Positions 41,554 through 51,831 of a stretch of 52,411 nt of DNA are shown in pieces (position 1 is the stretch's first letter; each line of letters opens with the position of its first letter). The position numbers and the translations under genes are program-made. Source of the stretch: Bradyrhizobium sp. NAS80.1 (GTDB taxonomy: Bacteria; Pseudomonadota; Alphaproteobacteria; Rhizobiales; Xanthobacteraceae); the NCBI RefSeq assembly GCF_001908205.1, contig NZ_LGHL01000071.1:1-52411 (forward strand). The letters are read 5' to 3'. The notes below the pieces were generated by a model. That model was not told where the DNA came from and did not search any database. It saw only the letters and a program-made list of their open reading frames with translations.

Positions 41554-42426
41554 TCAGACAGCCTCGGCGCCCGAGATGATTTCGATCAGTTCCTTGGTGA
41601 TCATCGCCTGACGCGTACGGTTGTAGACCAGCGTCTGCTTGCGGATCATTTCGCCGGCGTTGCGCGTCGCGTTGTCCATCGCGCTCATCTGCGCACCGTA
41701 GAACGAAGCGTTGTTCTCGAGCAGCGCGCGGAAGATCTGGACCGCGAGATTGCGCGGCAACAGGCGGGTGAGGATCTCGTCCTCCTCCGGCTCGTATTCG
41801 TAAGACGTCGTGCTGGCGGCAGCGCCCTCCTCGACGACCAGCGGGATGACCTGCTGGGCGGTCGGGATCTGCGCGATCACCGAGCGGAAGCGCGAGTAGA
41901 ACAGCGTACAGACGTCGAATTCACCGTTGTCGAAACGCGCCAGAATCTTCTTGGCGATGTCCTCGGCGTTGACGAAGCCGAGCTGGCGAACGCTGCGCAG
42001 ATCCATGTGCTCGACGATCTGCTTGTCGAACTGGCGGCGAAGCTGCTCGTAGCCCTTGCGGCCGACGCAGAAGAATTTCACTTCCTTGCCCTGCGCGATC
42101 AGCGCCTGGGCGCGCTCGCGGGCGAGACGCACGATCGAGGAGTTGAAGGCGCCGGACAGGCCGCGCTCGCCGGTGCAGACCAGCAGCAGGTGAACCTGGT
42201 CCCTGCCGGTGCCGGCGAGCAGCGTCGGCGCGCCGGGCGAGCCCGCAGCGGCGCCGGCGATGTTGGAGATCACCGCGCTCATCTTGTCGGCATAGGGGCG
42301 CGCGGCTTCCGCGGCGGTCTGCGCGCGGCGCAGCTTGGAGGCCGCGACCATCTGCATGGCCTTGGTGATTTTTTGCGTCGCCTTGGTGGAGGCGATGCGG
42401 ACGCGCATGTCTTTAAGTGACGCCAT
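41554..42426 (-). CDS. atpG: F1 ATP synthase gamma subunit
   Basis: A 290-residue central stalk subunit. The N-terminal coiled-coil helix MASLKDMRVRIASTKATQKITKAMQMVAASKLRRAQ and the C-terminal helix MDNATRNAGEMIRKQTLVYNRTRQAMITKELIEIISGAEA form the rotating shaft. The intervening Rossmann-like domain includes LLVCTGERGLSGAFNSSIVRLARERAQ. Typical gamma sequence; the start is fixed by the conserved MASLKDMR. It lies 83 bases before atpD in the operon. Confidence 0.98.
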   Translation of the reverse strand: MASLKDMRVRIASTKATQKITKAMQMVAASKLRRAQTAAEAARPYADKMSAVISNIAGAAAGSPGAPTLLAGTGRDQVHLLLVCTGERGLSGAFNSSIVRLARERAQALIAQGKEVKFFCVGRKGYEQLRRQFDKQIVEHMDLRSVRQLGFVNAEDIAKKILARFDNGEFDVCTLFYSRFRSVIAQIPTAQQVIPLVVEEGAAASTTSYEYEPEEDEILTRLLPRNLAVQIFRALLENNASFYGAQMSAMDNATRNAGEMIRKQTLVYNRTRQAMITKELIEIISGAEAV

Positions 42427-42570
42427 TCTTCGTTCACCCCGGCGGTTCGACTGATACGTCGGACCGCTAGCCTGTCCCTATTGCAATGCCCGGCCGGGCG
42501 CCGGGCACGCTTCCTGTTGTTTTGCCTCTCGCGAAGCGGTCATGGCCGGACGAACCGGCCATGCCGGCTA

Positions 42571-44099
<1,529 letters not shown>

Positions 44100-44100
<1 letters not shown>

Positions 44101-44660
44101 CAGCCTGCCTCTTTCATCGCGTGCTTGATCGAATTGAGTTTGGTGCGAAGCGAACCATCCACCATGCGGCTGCCCAGCTTGACGACAAGGCCACCGATAA
44201 TCGAGGGATCGACTTTCACGTTCAGCGCGACGTCCTTGCCGGTCACCGATTTCAGGGCAACCTTGAGGGCGTCGAGATTCTTGCCCGAGAGCGCTTCCGC
44301 CACGGTGACGTCTGCCGTCGTCTCGCCCTTGAACTTGGCGACGAGGGCGCGATAGGCGCGAATGACATCGCTCACCGCGAACAGGCGGCGGTTGGCGGTC
44401 AGCACTTTCAGGAAGTTGGCGGAGATGCCGGCGATGCCAGCCTTGTCCAGCACGGCCGAGAGGGCCTTTGACTGGGCGTCGGCCGCGAACACCGGACTGA
44501 GAACGAGGCGCTTCAGATCGGCACTCTCGTTCAGCAAGGCATCGAATTTGTCGAGATCGGCTTTGACCTCGTCGACCACCTTCTGGTCGCGGGCTAGTTC
44601 AAACAAGGCCGTTGCATAACGACCGGACACACCGGAAACGGACGTATCTTCTGCAGCCAC
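44100..44660 (-). CDS. atpH: F1 ATP synthase delta subunit
   Basis: A 186-residue delta subunit that attaches the peripheral stalk to the F1 head. Diagnostic parts are SGRYATALFELARDQKVVDEVKADLDKFDALLNES near the N-terminus and VALNVKVDPSIIGGLVVKLGSRMVDGSLRTKLNSIKHAMKEAG at the end. It is the first gene of atpHAGDC on the minus strand. No clean promoter could be recognised upstream. Confidence 0.96.
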
Positions 44661-45308
44661 AGACGCGCTCTTTTTGCTGTTAAACTCGCAAGGGAAAAAC
44701 CGTCGCCACGAAGCGGCGCCAAGCGATCCAAGCCCTTGGAATTCAAGCGGGACTTCGATTTCCGGCCAGCACGGGAAGTGCCGGGCCCGTTAAAATCGCG
44801 GCCTTGCTAACATAGCAGGCGCGCACGTGCAACATGACGCCAAATTAAAGGCACGAGGTTCTGTCGCCAGTTCGTCGCAGTCAGCGACACCTTATAGATG
44901 ACGAGCACGATGACCTGCCGCGCCGCGGAATTGCCGCGGGCATTACGTCGGCATCTCGCCCGATTGTTCCTGCCCTCAGCGCATAGCGGCCATGAACACA
45001 GATCGCAGAGGCGTGAGTCCGCCGGCCATGGTTCCCCGCGCCGAATACTTACTCAATTCTAAACGTCCGGAACAACGACTTCGTTTTACAGTATTCTGAA
45101 GTAATGACTAGGTTAACAAATCGTTAAAGCCGAAAGATACAAAACATCGACTGCAATATCGATGCCAATCACAAGATATTTCAGGACAACACGGGACGGA
45201 TTTACTGCCCAATTCACGCCTCATTGCGAATCGAAACGCGATCTCGCTCACAAACTGACGGGGGCTCACTAGCCACATATGTGGCAATACTAGCTTAGGG
45301 ACCACTAA
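44661..45308. other. Divergent intergenic region with a CtrA-like box and a palindrome
   Basis: About 650 bases between atpH and rlpA, locally AT-rich after 45060. It holds TTAA-N7-TTAA (45113-45127; GTTAACAAATCGTTAA), a match to the CtrA binding site, 182 bases upstream of rlpA, and the perfect palindrome GCCACATATGTGGC (45272-45285) 24 bases before rlpA. No gene is evident; the minus-strand open frame 45108-45653 is antisense to rlpA. Confidence 0.55.
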
Positions 45309-45797
45309 ATGCTGTCTTTGAAGACGCTGGGCACTGTGACCCGGCCGCGTCCGGCGATTGCTTTCGTCGCCGCAACTCTCCTCCTCGGTGGAACTGCCAC
45401 CGAGGCTTCCGCCAAATCCAGGCATCACCGGCACCATCACCACCAGGCCCGGAACGATTCCAGCTCCGACTGGCACAACGCCAACGCGTCCATGACGCCG
45501 TCGTCGGGCACGGGCCACAGCTTCTCCGGGATGGCTTCCTTCTACGGCAACGAGTCCGGCAGCAAGACCGCGTCGGGCCAGCGCTTCAACCAGAACGCCA
45601 TGACCGCGGCGCACCGTTCGCTGCCGTTCGGCACCAAGTTGCGCGTCACCCACCGTGGCCAGAGCGTCATCGTCACCATCAACGACCGTGGCCCGTTCAT
45701 TCGCGGCCGCGTCCTTGACCTCTCCACCGGCGCAGCCCGCGCCATCGGCCTCACGGGCGCCGGCGTCGGCCGCGTCACCGCGGAAGTCGTCTCCTAA
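45309..45797 (+). CDS. rlpA: RlpA-like septal ring lytic transglycosylase (DPBB domain)
   Basis: A 162-residue exported protein. The signal peptide (RPAIAFVAATLLLGGTATEASA) is followed by a histidine-rich stretch (KSRHHRHHHHQARND), a Ser/Thr/Gly spacer, and a double-psi beta-barrel domain from about residue 73 (FSGMASFYGNESGSKTASGQRFNQNAMTAAHRSLPFGTKLRVTHRGQSVIVTINDRGPFIRGRVLDLSTGAARAIG). The family cleaves denuded glycan strands at the division septum; no SPOR domain is present, so the localisation may differ. AGGGA lies just upstream of the ATG. A strong terminator follows. Confidence 0.93.
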   Translation: MLSLKTLGTVTRPRPAIAFVAATLLLGGTATEASAKSRHHRHHHHQARNDSSSDWHNANASMTPSSGTGHSFSGMASFYGNESGSKTASGQRFNQNAMTAAHRSLPFGTKLRVTHRGQSVIVTINDRGPFIRGRVLDLSTGAARAIGLTGAGVGRVTAEVVS

Positions 45798-45882
45798 CGG
45801 CGCGACCAGCGCCTCACCTCACAAGCGCAGTTTTCATCATCGTCCGCACGGACGTGAGCAGTTTGATGAGCGCGTGAGACAG

Positions 45883-45914
45883 GCCCGCCGTCTTGGGGGA
45901 CGGCGGGCTTTTTT
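45883..45914 (+). terminator. Rho-independent terminator after rlpA
   Basis: GCCCGCCGTC-TTGGGG-GACGGCGGGC is a perfect 10-bp stem followed by TTTTTT, about 85 bases after the rlpA stop. It is the strongest terminator in the window. Confidence 0.95.
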
Positions 45915-45922
45915 GTTGGCTT

Positions 45923-46047
45923 GTCATTCCGGGGCGCGCGAAGCGCGAACTATGATGCGCAATTGCGCATCTGAGAATCCATTTCACCGCAGGCAATGCC
46001 GCCCGATGGATTCCGGGCTCGCGCCTCACGGCGCGTCCCGGAATGAC
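45923..46047. repeat. 125-bp dispersed element with terminal inverted repeats
   Basis: GTCATTCCGGGGCGCGC at the left end is the near-inverse of GCGCGTCCCGGAATGAC at the right end. Inside are GCGCAATTGCGC and TGGATTCCGGGCTCGCGC, both shared with the element at 38305-38457. It lies between the rlpA terminator and the end of priA. Confidence 0.8.
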
Positions 46048-46069
46048 GGTCGAGGATGTGGCGCAGCCC

Positions 46070-48280
46070 CTACAAAAAGCTCTGCGGGTCGATGTCGACT
46101 TCGAGCTTCAGATTGCCCTTCGGCTTCGGGCTGACGGCAAGCCAGTTGCGCAGATAATCGGACAGATCGAAACCGCGCGCCGATTTCACCAGGATACGGA
46201 AACGATAGCGGCCCTTGATGACAGCGAGCGGCGCCTCGGCCGGCCCGAGCACCACTACGCGCTCGTCGCGCGGCGCGAGCGCAACGAGCTTGCGCCCAAA
46301 CCCTTCGGCGCTCGGACGGTCGCCTGCCGAGATGATCAGGCTCGCAAGCCGTCCGAACGGCGGATACAGCGTGCGCTCGCGTAAGTCGATCTCGCTGTCG
46401 TAGAAGGCCTCGCGGTCGCAGGCGATCAGCGCCTTCATCACGGGATGATCGGGCTGATGCGTCTGGAGATAGCCGACGCCGCGGCCCTGCTCGCGCCCGG
46501 CGCGGCCGATCACCTGGTTGAGCAATTGCCAGGTGCGTTCCGACGCGCGCGGATCGCCATTGGAAAGGCCGAGATCCGCATCGACCACGCCGACGAGATT
46601 GAGCCGCGGGAAATTATGGCCCTTGGCGACGAGCTGCGTGCCGATGATGATGTCGACGCGGCCCTCCGCGATCTCGGCAAGTTCCGACCGCATGGTCTCG
46701 ATCGAGGTGATGAGATCGCTCGACAGCACCATGGTACGCGCCTCCGGGAACAGCGCCGCCGCCTCCTCCTGCAAGCGCTCGACGCCGGGGCCGACCGCGA
46801 CCAGCGATTCCTCCGCCGAACAATTCGGACAGATATGCGGGCGCGGCATCGAGAAGCCGCAGTGATGGCAGACCAGCCGCTGGCGGAAACGATGATCGAC
46901 CAGCCAGGCATCGCAGATGGTGCAAGCGAAGCGATGGCCGCAGCCGCGACACAGCGTCAGCGGCGCATAGCCGCGGCGATTGAGGAACAGCAGCGCCTGC
47001 TCGCGCCGTTCGATCGCGATTTTGATCTCGCCGGCAAGCCGCGGCGAGATGAAGCGGCCGCGCGCGGGCGGCTCGCGGCGCAGATCGATCGCCTCGATAT
47101 GCGGCATGTGCTGGCCGCCGAAGCGCGAGGGCAGCGCGATGCGCTGATAGCGGTTCTTGCGCGCGTTGACCTCGGATTCGACCGACGGCGTGGCCGAGGC
47201 CAACACGACCGGAATCTTTGCGATATGCGCGCGCACCACCGCCATGTCGCGGGCGTGATAATGCACGCCCTCGTCCTGCTTGTAGGCCTGATCATGCTCT
47301 TCATCGACGACGATGAGCCCGAGATTGGCGTAGGGCAGAAACAGCGCCGAACGCGCGCCGACCACGACCGGCGCGCTGCCTTCGGAGATCGCCGCCCAAT
47401 TGCGCGCGCGGGTGCGCGGCGTCAGCTCCGAATGCCATTCCAGCGGCCGCACGCCGAAGCGCTGCGCGAAGCGGTCGAGGAACTGACCGGTGAGCGCGAT
47501 TTCCGGCATCAGGATCAGCGACTGCCTGCCGCGGCGGATCGCTTCCGCGACCGCCTCGAAATAGACCTCGGTCTTGCCCGAGCCGGTGACGCCGTCGAGC
47601 AGCGCGACGTGGAACGTGCCGTTGGCCGCGAGCGCGCGCATGGTGTCGACCGCGGCGCGCTGGAGCGGTGTGAAATCCGGCCGGCCAAAATCCGGATCGG
47701 GGGCCGGCGGCGGCGGCGGCGGGGGCATGGCCTCGACCGTCAGCGTGCCTTCGTCGACGAGGCCGTCGATCACGCCGGCCGAGACGCCCGCTTCCCTGGC
47801 CGCCTCGGACTTGCCGTGCAGCAGCCGGTCCGACAGCACCTCGATCACGCGCTGCCGCGCCGGCGTCAGCCGCTTCGGGGGATCACCGACGAGGCGCACG
47901 CCGGGGCGCACCCGCTCGGGGCCGAGGTTCTCGCCCATGCGCAGGCACATGCGCAGCACCATGCCGCGCGGGCTCAGCGTGTAATTGGCGACCCAGTCGA
48001 CGACCGACCGCAGCTCGGGCTTCAAGGGCGCGATGTCGAGCTTCTCGCTGACCTCCTTGAGACGATTGTGCAGGCGCGGATCCGGATTGGCGTTTTCCGC
48101 CCAGACCACCGCGAGCACCTCGCGCGGGCCGAGCGGCACGCCGACGAGATCGCCCGCCTTCAGCTCCATCCCGCGCGGCACCTTGTAGGAATAGGTCTGG
48201 TCGAGCGCGACCGGCACCAGCACGTCGACCATGCGGGTCGCGTTGGCGGAGACGGCGTTGCTGCGCGGCGAATGATCCAT
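46070..48280 (-). CDS. priA: Primosomal replication helicase PriA
   Basis: A 736-residue 3'-to-5' helicase that restarts stalled replication forks. After the N-terminal DNA-binding region (VDVLVPVALDQTYSYKVPRGMELKAGDLVGVPLGPREV), a Pro-rich linker precedes the Walker A GVTGSGKTE (230-238), DEEHD and VVLASATPSVES. A zinc-binding insert contains paired cysteines (CRGCGHRFACTICDAW...CHHCGFSMPRPHICPNC), followed by GTQLVAKGHNFPRLNLVGVVDADLGLSNGDPRASERTWQLLNQVIGRAGR. Length is normal. It is divergent from xerC, an arrangement common in alphaproteobacteria. Confidence 0.98.
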   Translation of the reverse strand: MDHSPRSNAVSANATRMVDVLVPVALDQTYSYKVPRGMELKAGDLVGVPLGPREVLAVVWAENANPDPRLHNRLKEVSEKLDIAPLKPELRSVVDWVANYTLSPRGMVLRMCLRMGENLGPERVRPGVRLVGDPPKRLTPARQRVIEVLSDRLLHGKSEAAREAGVSAGVIDGLVDEGTLTVEAMPPPPPPPAPDPDFGRPDFTPLQRAAVDTMRALAANGTFHVALLDGVTGSGKTEVYFEAVAEAIRRGRQSLILMPEIALTGQFLDRFAQRFGVRPLEWHSELTPRTRARNWAAISEGSAPVVVGARSALFLPYANLGLIVVDEEHDQAYKQDEGVHYHARDMAVVRAHIAKIPVVLASATPSVESEVNARKNRYQRIALPSRFGGQHMPHIEAIDLRREPPARGRFISPRLAGEIKIAIERREQALLFLNRRGYAPLTLCRGCGHRFACTICDAWLVDHRFRQRLVCHHCGFSMPRPHICPNCSAEESLVAVGPGVERLQEEAAALFPEARTMVLSSDLITSIETMRSELAEIAEGRVDIIIGTQLVAKGHNFPRLNLVGVVDADLGLSNGDPRASERTWQLLNQVIGRAGREQGRGVGYLQTHQPDHPVMKALIACDREAFYDSEIDLRERTLYPPFGRLASLIISAGDRPSAEGFGRKLVALAPRDERVVVLGPAEAPLAVIKGRYRFRILVKSARGFDLSDYLRNWLAVSPKPKGNLKLEVDIDPQSFL

Positions 48281-48413
48281 GAACTGTCTTGGAACGGTCT
48301 TGGGCGGAGAATCGGAACCCGGGGGCTTCGAGGCTAGCGCCGTAAGGCGGCCTTAGCGAACGATAAACGAGTGTGATGCGATATACTGTGCGGAATCACC
48401 ACGTCCAGAGCTC

Positions 48414-49379
48414 ATGAGCAAAGCGGCCGCCCCACCAATCGAGCTCGCCAGCGCCGATCCTGACATCGTGCAGGAGATGGCGCGCTGGCTGTCGCATCTC
48501 GGCGCCGAGCGGCGGCTGTCGCCGAAGACGCTGGAGGCCTACGGCCGCGACTTGCGGCAGTGCCTGGATTTCCTCAGCAATCATTGGGGCGAGCGCGTCA
48601 CGCTGGCGCGTTTCGCGGCACTGGAAGCCACCGACATTCGCGCCTTCATGGCGATGCGCCGTGCCGACGACATTGCCGGCCGCAGCCTGATGCGCGCGCT
48701 TGCGGGCCTGCGCTCCTTTGGCCGCTTTCTCGAGCGCGAGGGCAAAGGCAAGGTTGGCGCACTCTCGGCGATCCGCGCGCCCAAGGTCGCCAAGAGCCTG
48801 CCGAAGCCGCTGCCGATGGCGTCGGCAAAGCGCCTGGCCGACGCCGACGAGCGCGCCGGCGAGGAACGCGAGACCTGGGTCCTGGCGCGCGACGCCGCCG
48901 TGATGGCGCTGCTGTATGGCTCGGGCCTACGCATCTCCGAAGCGCTCGGCCTGAAGCGCCGCGAGGTGCCGCGTCCCGGCGAAGGCGACGTGCTCGTCGT
49001 CACCGGCAAAGGCAACAAGACCCGCATGGTGCCGGTGCTTCAGAACGTGCTCGCGCTCGTGCAGGAGTACGTTGCGATGTGCCCGTATGCGCTGCCGCCG
49101 GAAGGACCTATCTTCGTCGGCGCGCGCGGCGGCCCGCTCAGCCCGCGCATCATACAGCTCGCGATGGAACGGCTACGCGGCGCGCTCGGCCTGCCCGACA
49201 GCGCCACACCGCACGCGCTCCGGCACTCCTTCGCGACGCATCTTCTGTCGCGCGGCGGCGATCTGCGCGCGATCCAGGAATTGCTCGGCCATTCCTCGCT
49301 CTCGACCACGCAGGTCTATACCGGCATCGATTCCGAGCGGCTGCTGGAAGTCTATGCGAGCGCGCATCCAAGACGCTGA
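48414..49379 (+). CDS. xerC: Tyrosine recombinase XerC
   Basis: A 321-residue tyrosine recombinase. The core-binding N-terminal domain (ARWLSHLGAERRLSPKTLEAYGRDLRQCLDFL) precedes the catalytic domain with Arg173 (GSGLRISEAL), Lys199 (GKGNKTRMVP), His267 and Arg270 (TPHALRHSFATHLL), His293 (LGHSSLSTT) and Tyr302 (QVYTGID). With XerD it resolves chromosome dimers at dif. The arrangement opposite priA supports a chromosomal XerC rather than a mobile-element integrase. Confidence 0.95.
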   Translation: MSKAAAPPIELASADPDIVQEMARWLSHLGAERRLSPKTLEAYGRDLRQCLDFLSNHWGERVTLARFAALEATDIRAFMAMRRADDIAGRSLMRALAGLRSFGRFLEREGKGKVGALSAIRAPKVAKSLPKPLPMASAKRLADADERAGEERETWVLARDAAVMALLYGSGLRISEALGLKRREVPRPGEGDVLVVTGKGNKTRMVPVLQNVLALVQEYVAMCPYALPPEGPIFVGARGGPLSPRIIQLAMERLRGALGLPDSATPHALRHSFATHLLSRGGDLRAIQELLGHSSLSTTQVYTGIDSERLLEVYASAHPRR

Positions 49380-49505
49380 GTTGTCGCCGAATCGCCGCTG
49401 AATCCTGACATGAAGCTGTCATAGCCAACTCTCGTGGCGCGCATGCCTCTTGCGCGGCGCCCGCGGTTCGGTCAATCGTGGGGAACCGAGACAGGAAGGG
49501 GAATC

Positions 49506-50096
49506 ATGAGCGCACATGAAAGCATGGAGCATGCGGAGCATGCCGAGCACGCGTCCGGCTCGAACAAGAAGATCGCCCTTCTGATCGCTGTGCTGGCGCT
49601 GTTCTTGGCGATCTCGGAAACGCTCGGCAAGGGCGCCCAGACCGAAGCTATCAGCAAGAACGTCGAGGCCGCCAATCTCTGGGCGTTCTTCCAGGCCAAA
49701 AGCGTTCGCCGCACCGTGGTGGTGACCGCGGCCGAGCAGGGCAAACTGACTCTGGGATCCACGAACGACGACGGCCTCAAGGCCGCGCTGCAGAAGCAGA
49801 TCGACGACTGGCAGAAGACCGCGGCGCGCTACCGCTCCGAGCCCGAGACCGGCGAGGGCACCGAGCAGCTTGCTGAAAAGGCCAAGCATGCCGAGCACGA
49901 GCGCGACGAGGCGACCGCGAAGTACCATCACTTCGAGCTGGCGTCTGCCGCCTTCCAGATCGGCATCGTGCTGGCCTCGGCCACCATCATCACCGGGATG
50001 ATCGCGCTGGCCTATGTCGGCGGCATCCTGACGCTCGCCGGCCTCGTCATGACCGGGCTCGGCCTGTGGTGGCCGCATCTGCTGCATTTGCATTAG
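49506..50096 (+). CDS. DUF4337 membrane protein
   Basis: A 196-residue protein. It has a His/Glu-rich N-terminus (SAHESMEHAEHAEHAS), one membrane helix (KKIALLIAVLALFLAIS), a middle charged region (AKSVRRTVVVTAAEQGKL..., QKQIDDWQKTAARYRSEPETGEG), and a C-terminal pair of helices (FQIGIVLASATIITGMIALAYVGGILTLAGLVMTGLGLWWP). This is the DUF4337 layout; the function is unknown. AGGAAGGGG lies just upstream of ATG 49506, which makes this start more likely than one 24 codons earlier. Confidence 0.88.
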   Translation: MSAHESMEHAEHAEHASGSNKKIALLIAVLALFLAISETLGKGAQTEAISKNVEAANLWAFFQAKSVRRTVVVTAAEQGKLTLGSTNDDGLKAALQKQIDDWQKTAARYRSEPETGEGTEQLAEKAKHAEHERDEATAKYHHFELASAAFQIGIVLASATIITGMIALAYVGGILTLAGLVMTGLGLWWPHLLHLH

Positions 50097-50118
50097 CTGA
50101 CGTCGTCAAGCGCACCGC

Positions 50119-50240
50119 TGTCATGCCCCGCCTTGTGCGCACTTGCGCTCTGGGGCGGGGCATCCAGTACGCCGCGGCTTTTCGGTTCTAATCTCACTGT
50201 CTCGGAATGCTGGATTGCTCGCCTTCGCGGGGCGATGACA
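50119..50240. repeat. Dispersed palindromic element between DUF4337 and DUF899 genes
   Basis: TGTCATGCCCCGCC at the left and GCGGGGCGATGACA at the right are inverted counterparts. The inside holds GTGCGCACTTGCGCTC and TCTGGGGCGGGGCATCC, related to the elements near 38.3 kb and 46.0 kb. It separates the convergent ends of two genes. Confidence 0.7.
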
Positions 50241-50255
50241 CTGTTCGCGTCCCCC

Positions 50256-50993
50256 TCACCCGTGGCAGCACGCACCCTTCACCGCCTGCGGCTCGTACTG
50301 GTCGCGCAGGCGCACCCAGTCCATCGGATAGGGCAGGCCCTGCTCGTGGCGGCCGAGCGGGGTGAGGTCGAGATACTGATAGGCGGCATTCATCATGTCG
50401 AGACCGCGGGCGAAGCAGGAATAGGTGTGGAAGATCTCGCCGGCCTCATTGCGGTAGAACACGCTGATGCCGGGCAGCTCCGGGCCATAGAACGGCGTGG
50501 TGCCGAAATTGTATTTCGGCACGCCCTTGTCGATCTGCTCCTGCGTGAACGAGACCTCGTAGTCGTAATTGAAGTCGTTGCTCCCCGACGAGACCCAGTC
50601 GAAGGTCCAGCCCATCCGCTTCTTGAAGGCCTCGAGCTTTGCGACGGGGGCCAGCGAGATCGCGACCACCGAGGTATCGCGCGCAGCGAGGTGCGGGACC
50701 ATGCGCTCAAGGCCGTCAGCCCAGAACGAGCAGCTCTTGCAGGCGGCCTCCCAGTCGGGCGCGAACATCACGTGCTGGACAACGAGCTGCGGGCGGCCCT
50801 TGAAGAGATCGCCGAGCGTCACCTTGCCGTTCGGCGCGTCGAACAGATAGCTCTTGTCGACTTTCACCCAGGGTAATGCGCGGCGCTCCTCGGCGAGGCG
50901 TTCGCGCGACTGGCTAAGCTCCTTCTCATGCGCCAGATGGATTTTGCGGGCTGCGATCCATTGCTCGCGCGAGACGATCTGATGTTGCTGCAT
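50256..50993 (-). CDS. DUF899 thioredoxin-fold protein
   Basis: A 245-residue thioredoxin-like protein. It has the DUF899 pattern: LPWVKVDKSYLFDAPNGKVTLGDLFKGRPQLVVQHVMFAPDWEAACKSCSFWADGLERMVPHL, where CKSC resembles a redox cysteine pair, and DFNYDYEVSFT and PGISVFYRNEAGEIFHTYSCFARGLDMMNAAYQYLDLTPLGRHE. AAGGAG lies upstream of ATG 50993. The function is unknown; it follows arsR and AHSA1 genes closely on the minus strand and probably shares their transcript. Confidence 0.93.
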   Translation of the reverse strand: MQQHQIVSREQWIAARKIHLAHEKELSQSRERLAEERRALPWVKVDKSYLFDAPNGKVTLGDLFKGRPQLVVQHVMFAPDWEAACKSCSFWADGLERMVPHLAARDTSVVAISLAPVAKLEAFKKRMGWTFDWVSSGSNDFNYDYEVSFTQEQIDKGVPKYNFGTTPFYGPELPGISVFYRNEAGEIFHTYSCFARGLDMMNAAYQYLDLTPLGRHEQGLPYPMDWVRLRDQYEPQAVKGACCHG

Positions 50994-51012
50994 ATTGCTC
51001 TCCTTATGAAAG

Positions 51013-51492
51013 TCAGGCGACGAAGGCGTCGAGTTTGTCGAAGAACGAGCTCCAGCCGCGCTGGTGATTGTCGCGGGCGGTCTCGTCGAAGAACTGGGCG
51101 TGATGGAAGACCATCAGCGTCCCCGTGCTGTCCGGCTTCAGCGCGATCGTCACCAGCGATTCGCGCTCCGGCGTCGAGTGCCAGGCCCAGGTGAAGACCA
51201 GTCGCTCGTTCGGCACGACCTCACGATACGTGCCGCCCGCCTCGAAATATTCGCCGTCGTCACGGGTGAAGCTGATGCGGTAGCGGCCGCCGGTGCGGAC
51301 GTCGAGCTCGGCTTGAAGGGTCGCCGGCTTCATGTTCGGCGGCCCGAACCATTGCACTAGCTGCTCGGCTTGCGTCCAGGCGGCGTAGACCTTTTCCGGC
51401 CGCGCACGGAGCCGGCGCGTGAGCGTGAGGCTTGGACGTTCGATTGACGAAGCGACTGTGCGGGAATCGGCGTTGACGGCTGCGTTGGCCAT
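51013..51492 (-). CDS. SRPBCC/AHSA1-domain protein
   Basis: A 159-residue START/Bet v1-like protein (SLTLTRRLRARPEKVYAAWTQAEQLVQWFGPPNMKPATLQAELDVRTGGRYRISFTRDDGEYFEAGGTYREVVPNERLVFTWAW). AHSA1-type proteins bind hydrophobic ligands and often accompany ArsR genes. ATG 51492 is preceded by GGAGGAAGAG, a strong site, inside the arsR coding region; the genes overlap by 136 bases in different frames. It ends 20 bases before the DUF899 start. Confidence 0.93.
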   Translation of the reverse strand: MANAAVNADSRTVASSIERPSLTLTRRLRARPEKVYAAWTQAEQLVQWFGPPNMKPATLQAELDVRTGGRYRISFTRDDGEYFEAGGTYREVVPNERLVFTWAWHSTPERESLVTIALKPDSTGTLMVFHHAQFFDETARDNHQRGWSSFFDKLDAFVA

Positions 51493-51821
51493 TTCTCTTC
51501 CTCCACAAAGGCGGCAAGGCGATCGAGATTGTCGGACCAGAACTGCGCGTAACGATTGAGCCATTTCATCGCCTGCTCCATCGGCTGCGCGGTGAGGCGG
51601 CAAGAAACCGTGCGTCCGGTCTTCTCCCGCACGATCAGGCCCGCATCCCTGAGCACGTCGAGATGCTTCATGATCGCCGGCAGCGAGACCGGAAATGGTG
51701 CGGCCAACTCGCTCACCGACAGGCTCTCCCGCTCGCCGAGACGTGCGAGTAGTGCGCGCCTCGTCGGATCGGACAGCGCCGCAAAGGTCCGGTCGAGTGT
51801 CTCGCCCTGATACTTAACCAT
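51357..51821 (-). CDS. ArsR-family transcriptional repressor
   Basis: A 154-residue regulator with a winged helix (DRTFAALSDPTRRALLARLGERESLSVSELAAPFPVSLPAIMKHLDVLRDAGLIVREKTGRTVSCRLTAQPM). No metal-binding ELCV-C motif is present, so it is not an arsenic or zinc sensor of the classic type. A long basic tail beyond residue 115 is encoded in the overlap with the AHSA1 gene. The promoter lies just upstream and the predicted transcript starts at or next to the ATG at 51821 with a dyad over it, suggesting self-repression and a leaderless mRNA. Confidence 0.93.
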   Translation of the reverse strand: MVKYQGETLDRTFAALSDPTRRALLARLGERESLSVSELAAPFPVSLPAIMKHLDVLRDAGLIVREKTGRTVSCRLTAQPMEQAMKWLNRYAQFWSDNLDRLAAFVEEEKWPTQPSTPIPAQSLRQSNVQASRSRAGSVRGRKRSTPPGRKPSS

Positions 51822-51831
51822 TTGGTTTAGT
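51812..51831 (-). promoter_or_regulatory. Dyad operator over the arsR start codon
   Basis: ACTTAACCA-TT-TGGTTTAGT is a 20-bp near-perfect palindrome (8 of 9 pairs). It covers the arsR ATG (51821-51819) and reaches the -10 box, an ideal place for autorepression by the ArsR protein. Confidence 0.6.

Noticed and set aside
45108..45653. 181-codon minus-strand frame antisense to rlpA
   Set aside because: It overlaps the rlpA domain over most of its length, has no recognisable fold, and no ribosome binding site; it is a shadow of the real gene.
46445..48337. 630-codon plus-strand frame antisense to priA
   Set aside because: Arg/Asp-rich composition typical of an antisense frame of a high-GC gene; priA on the other strand is certain.
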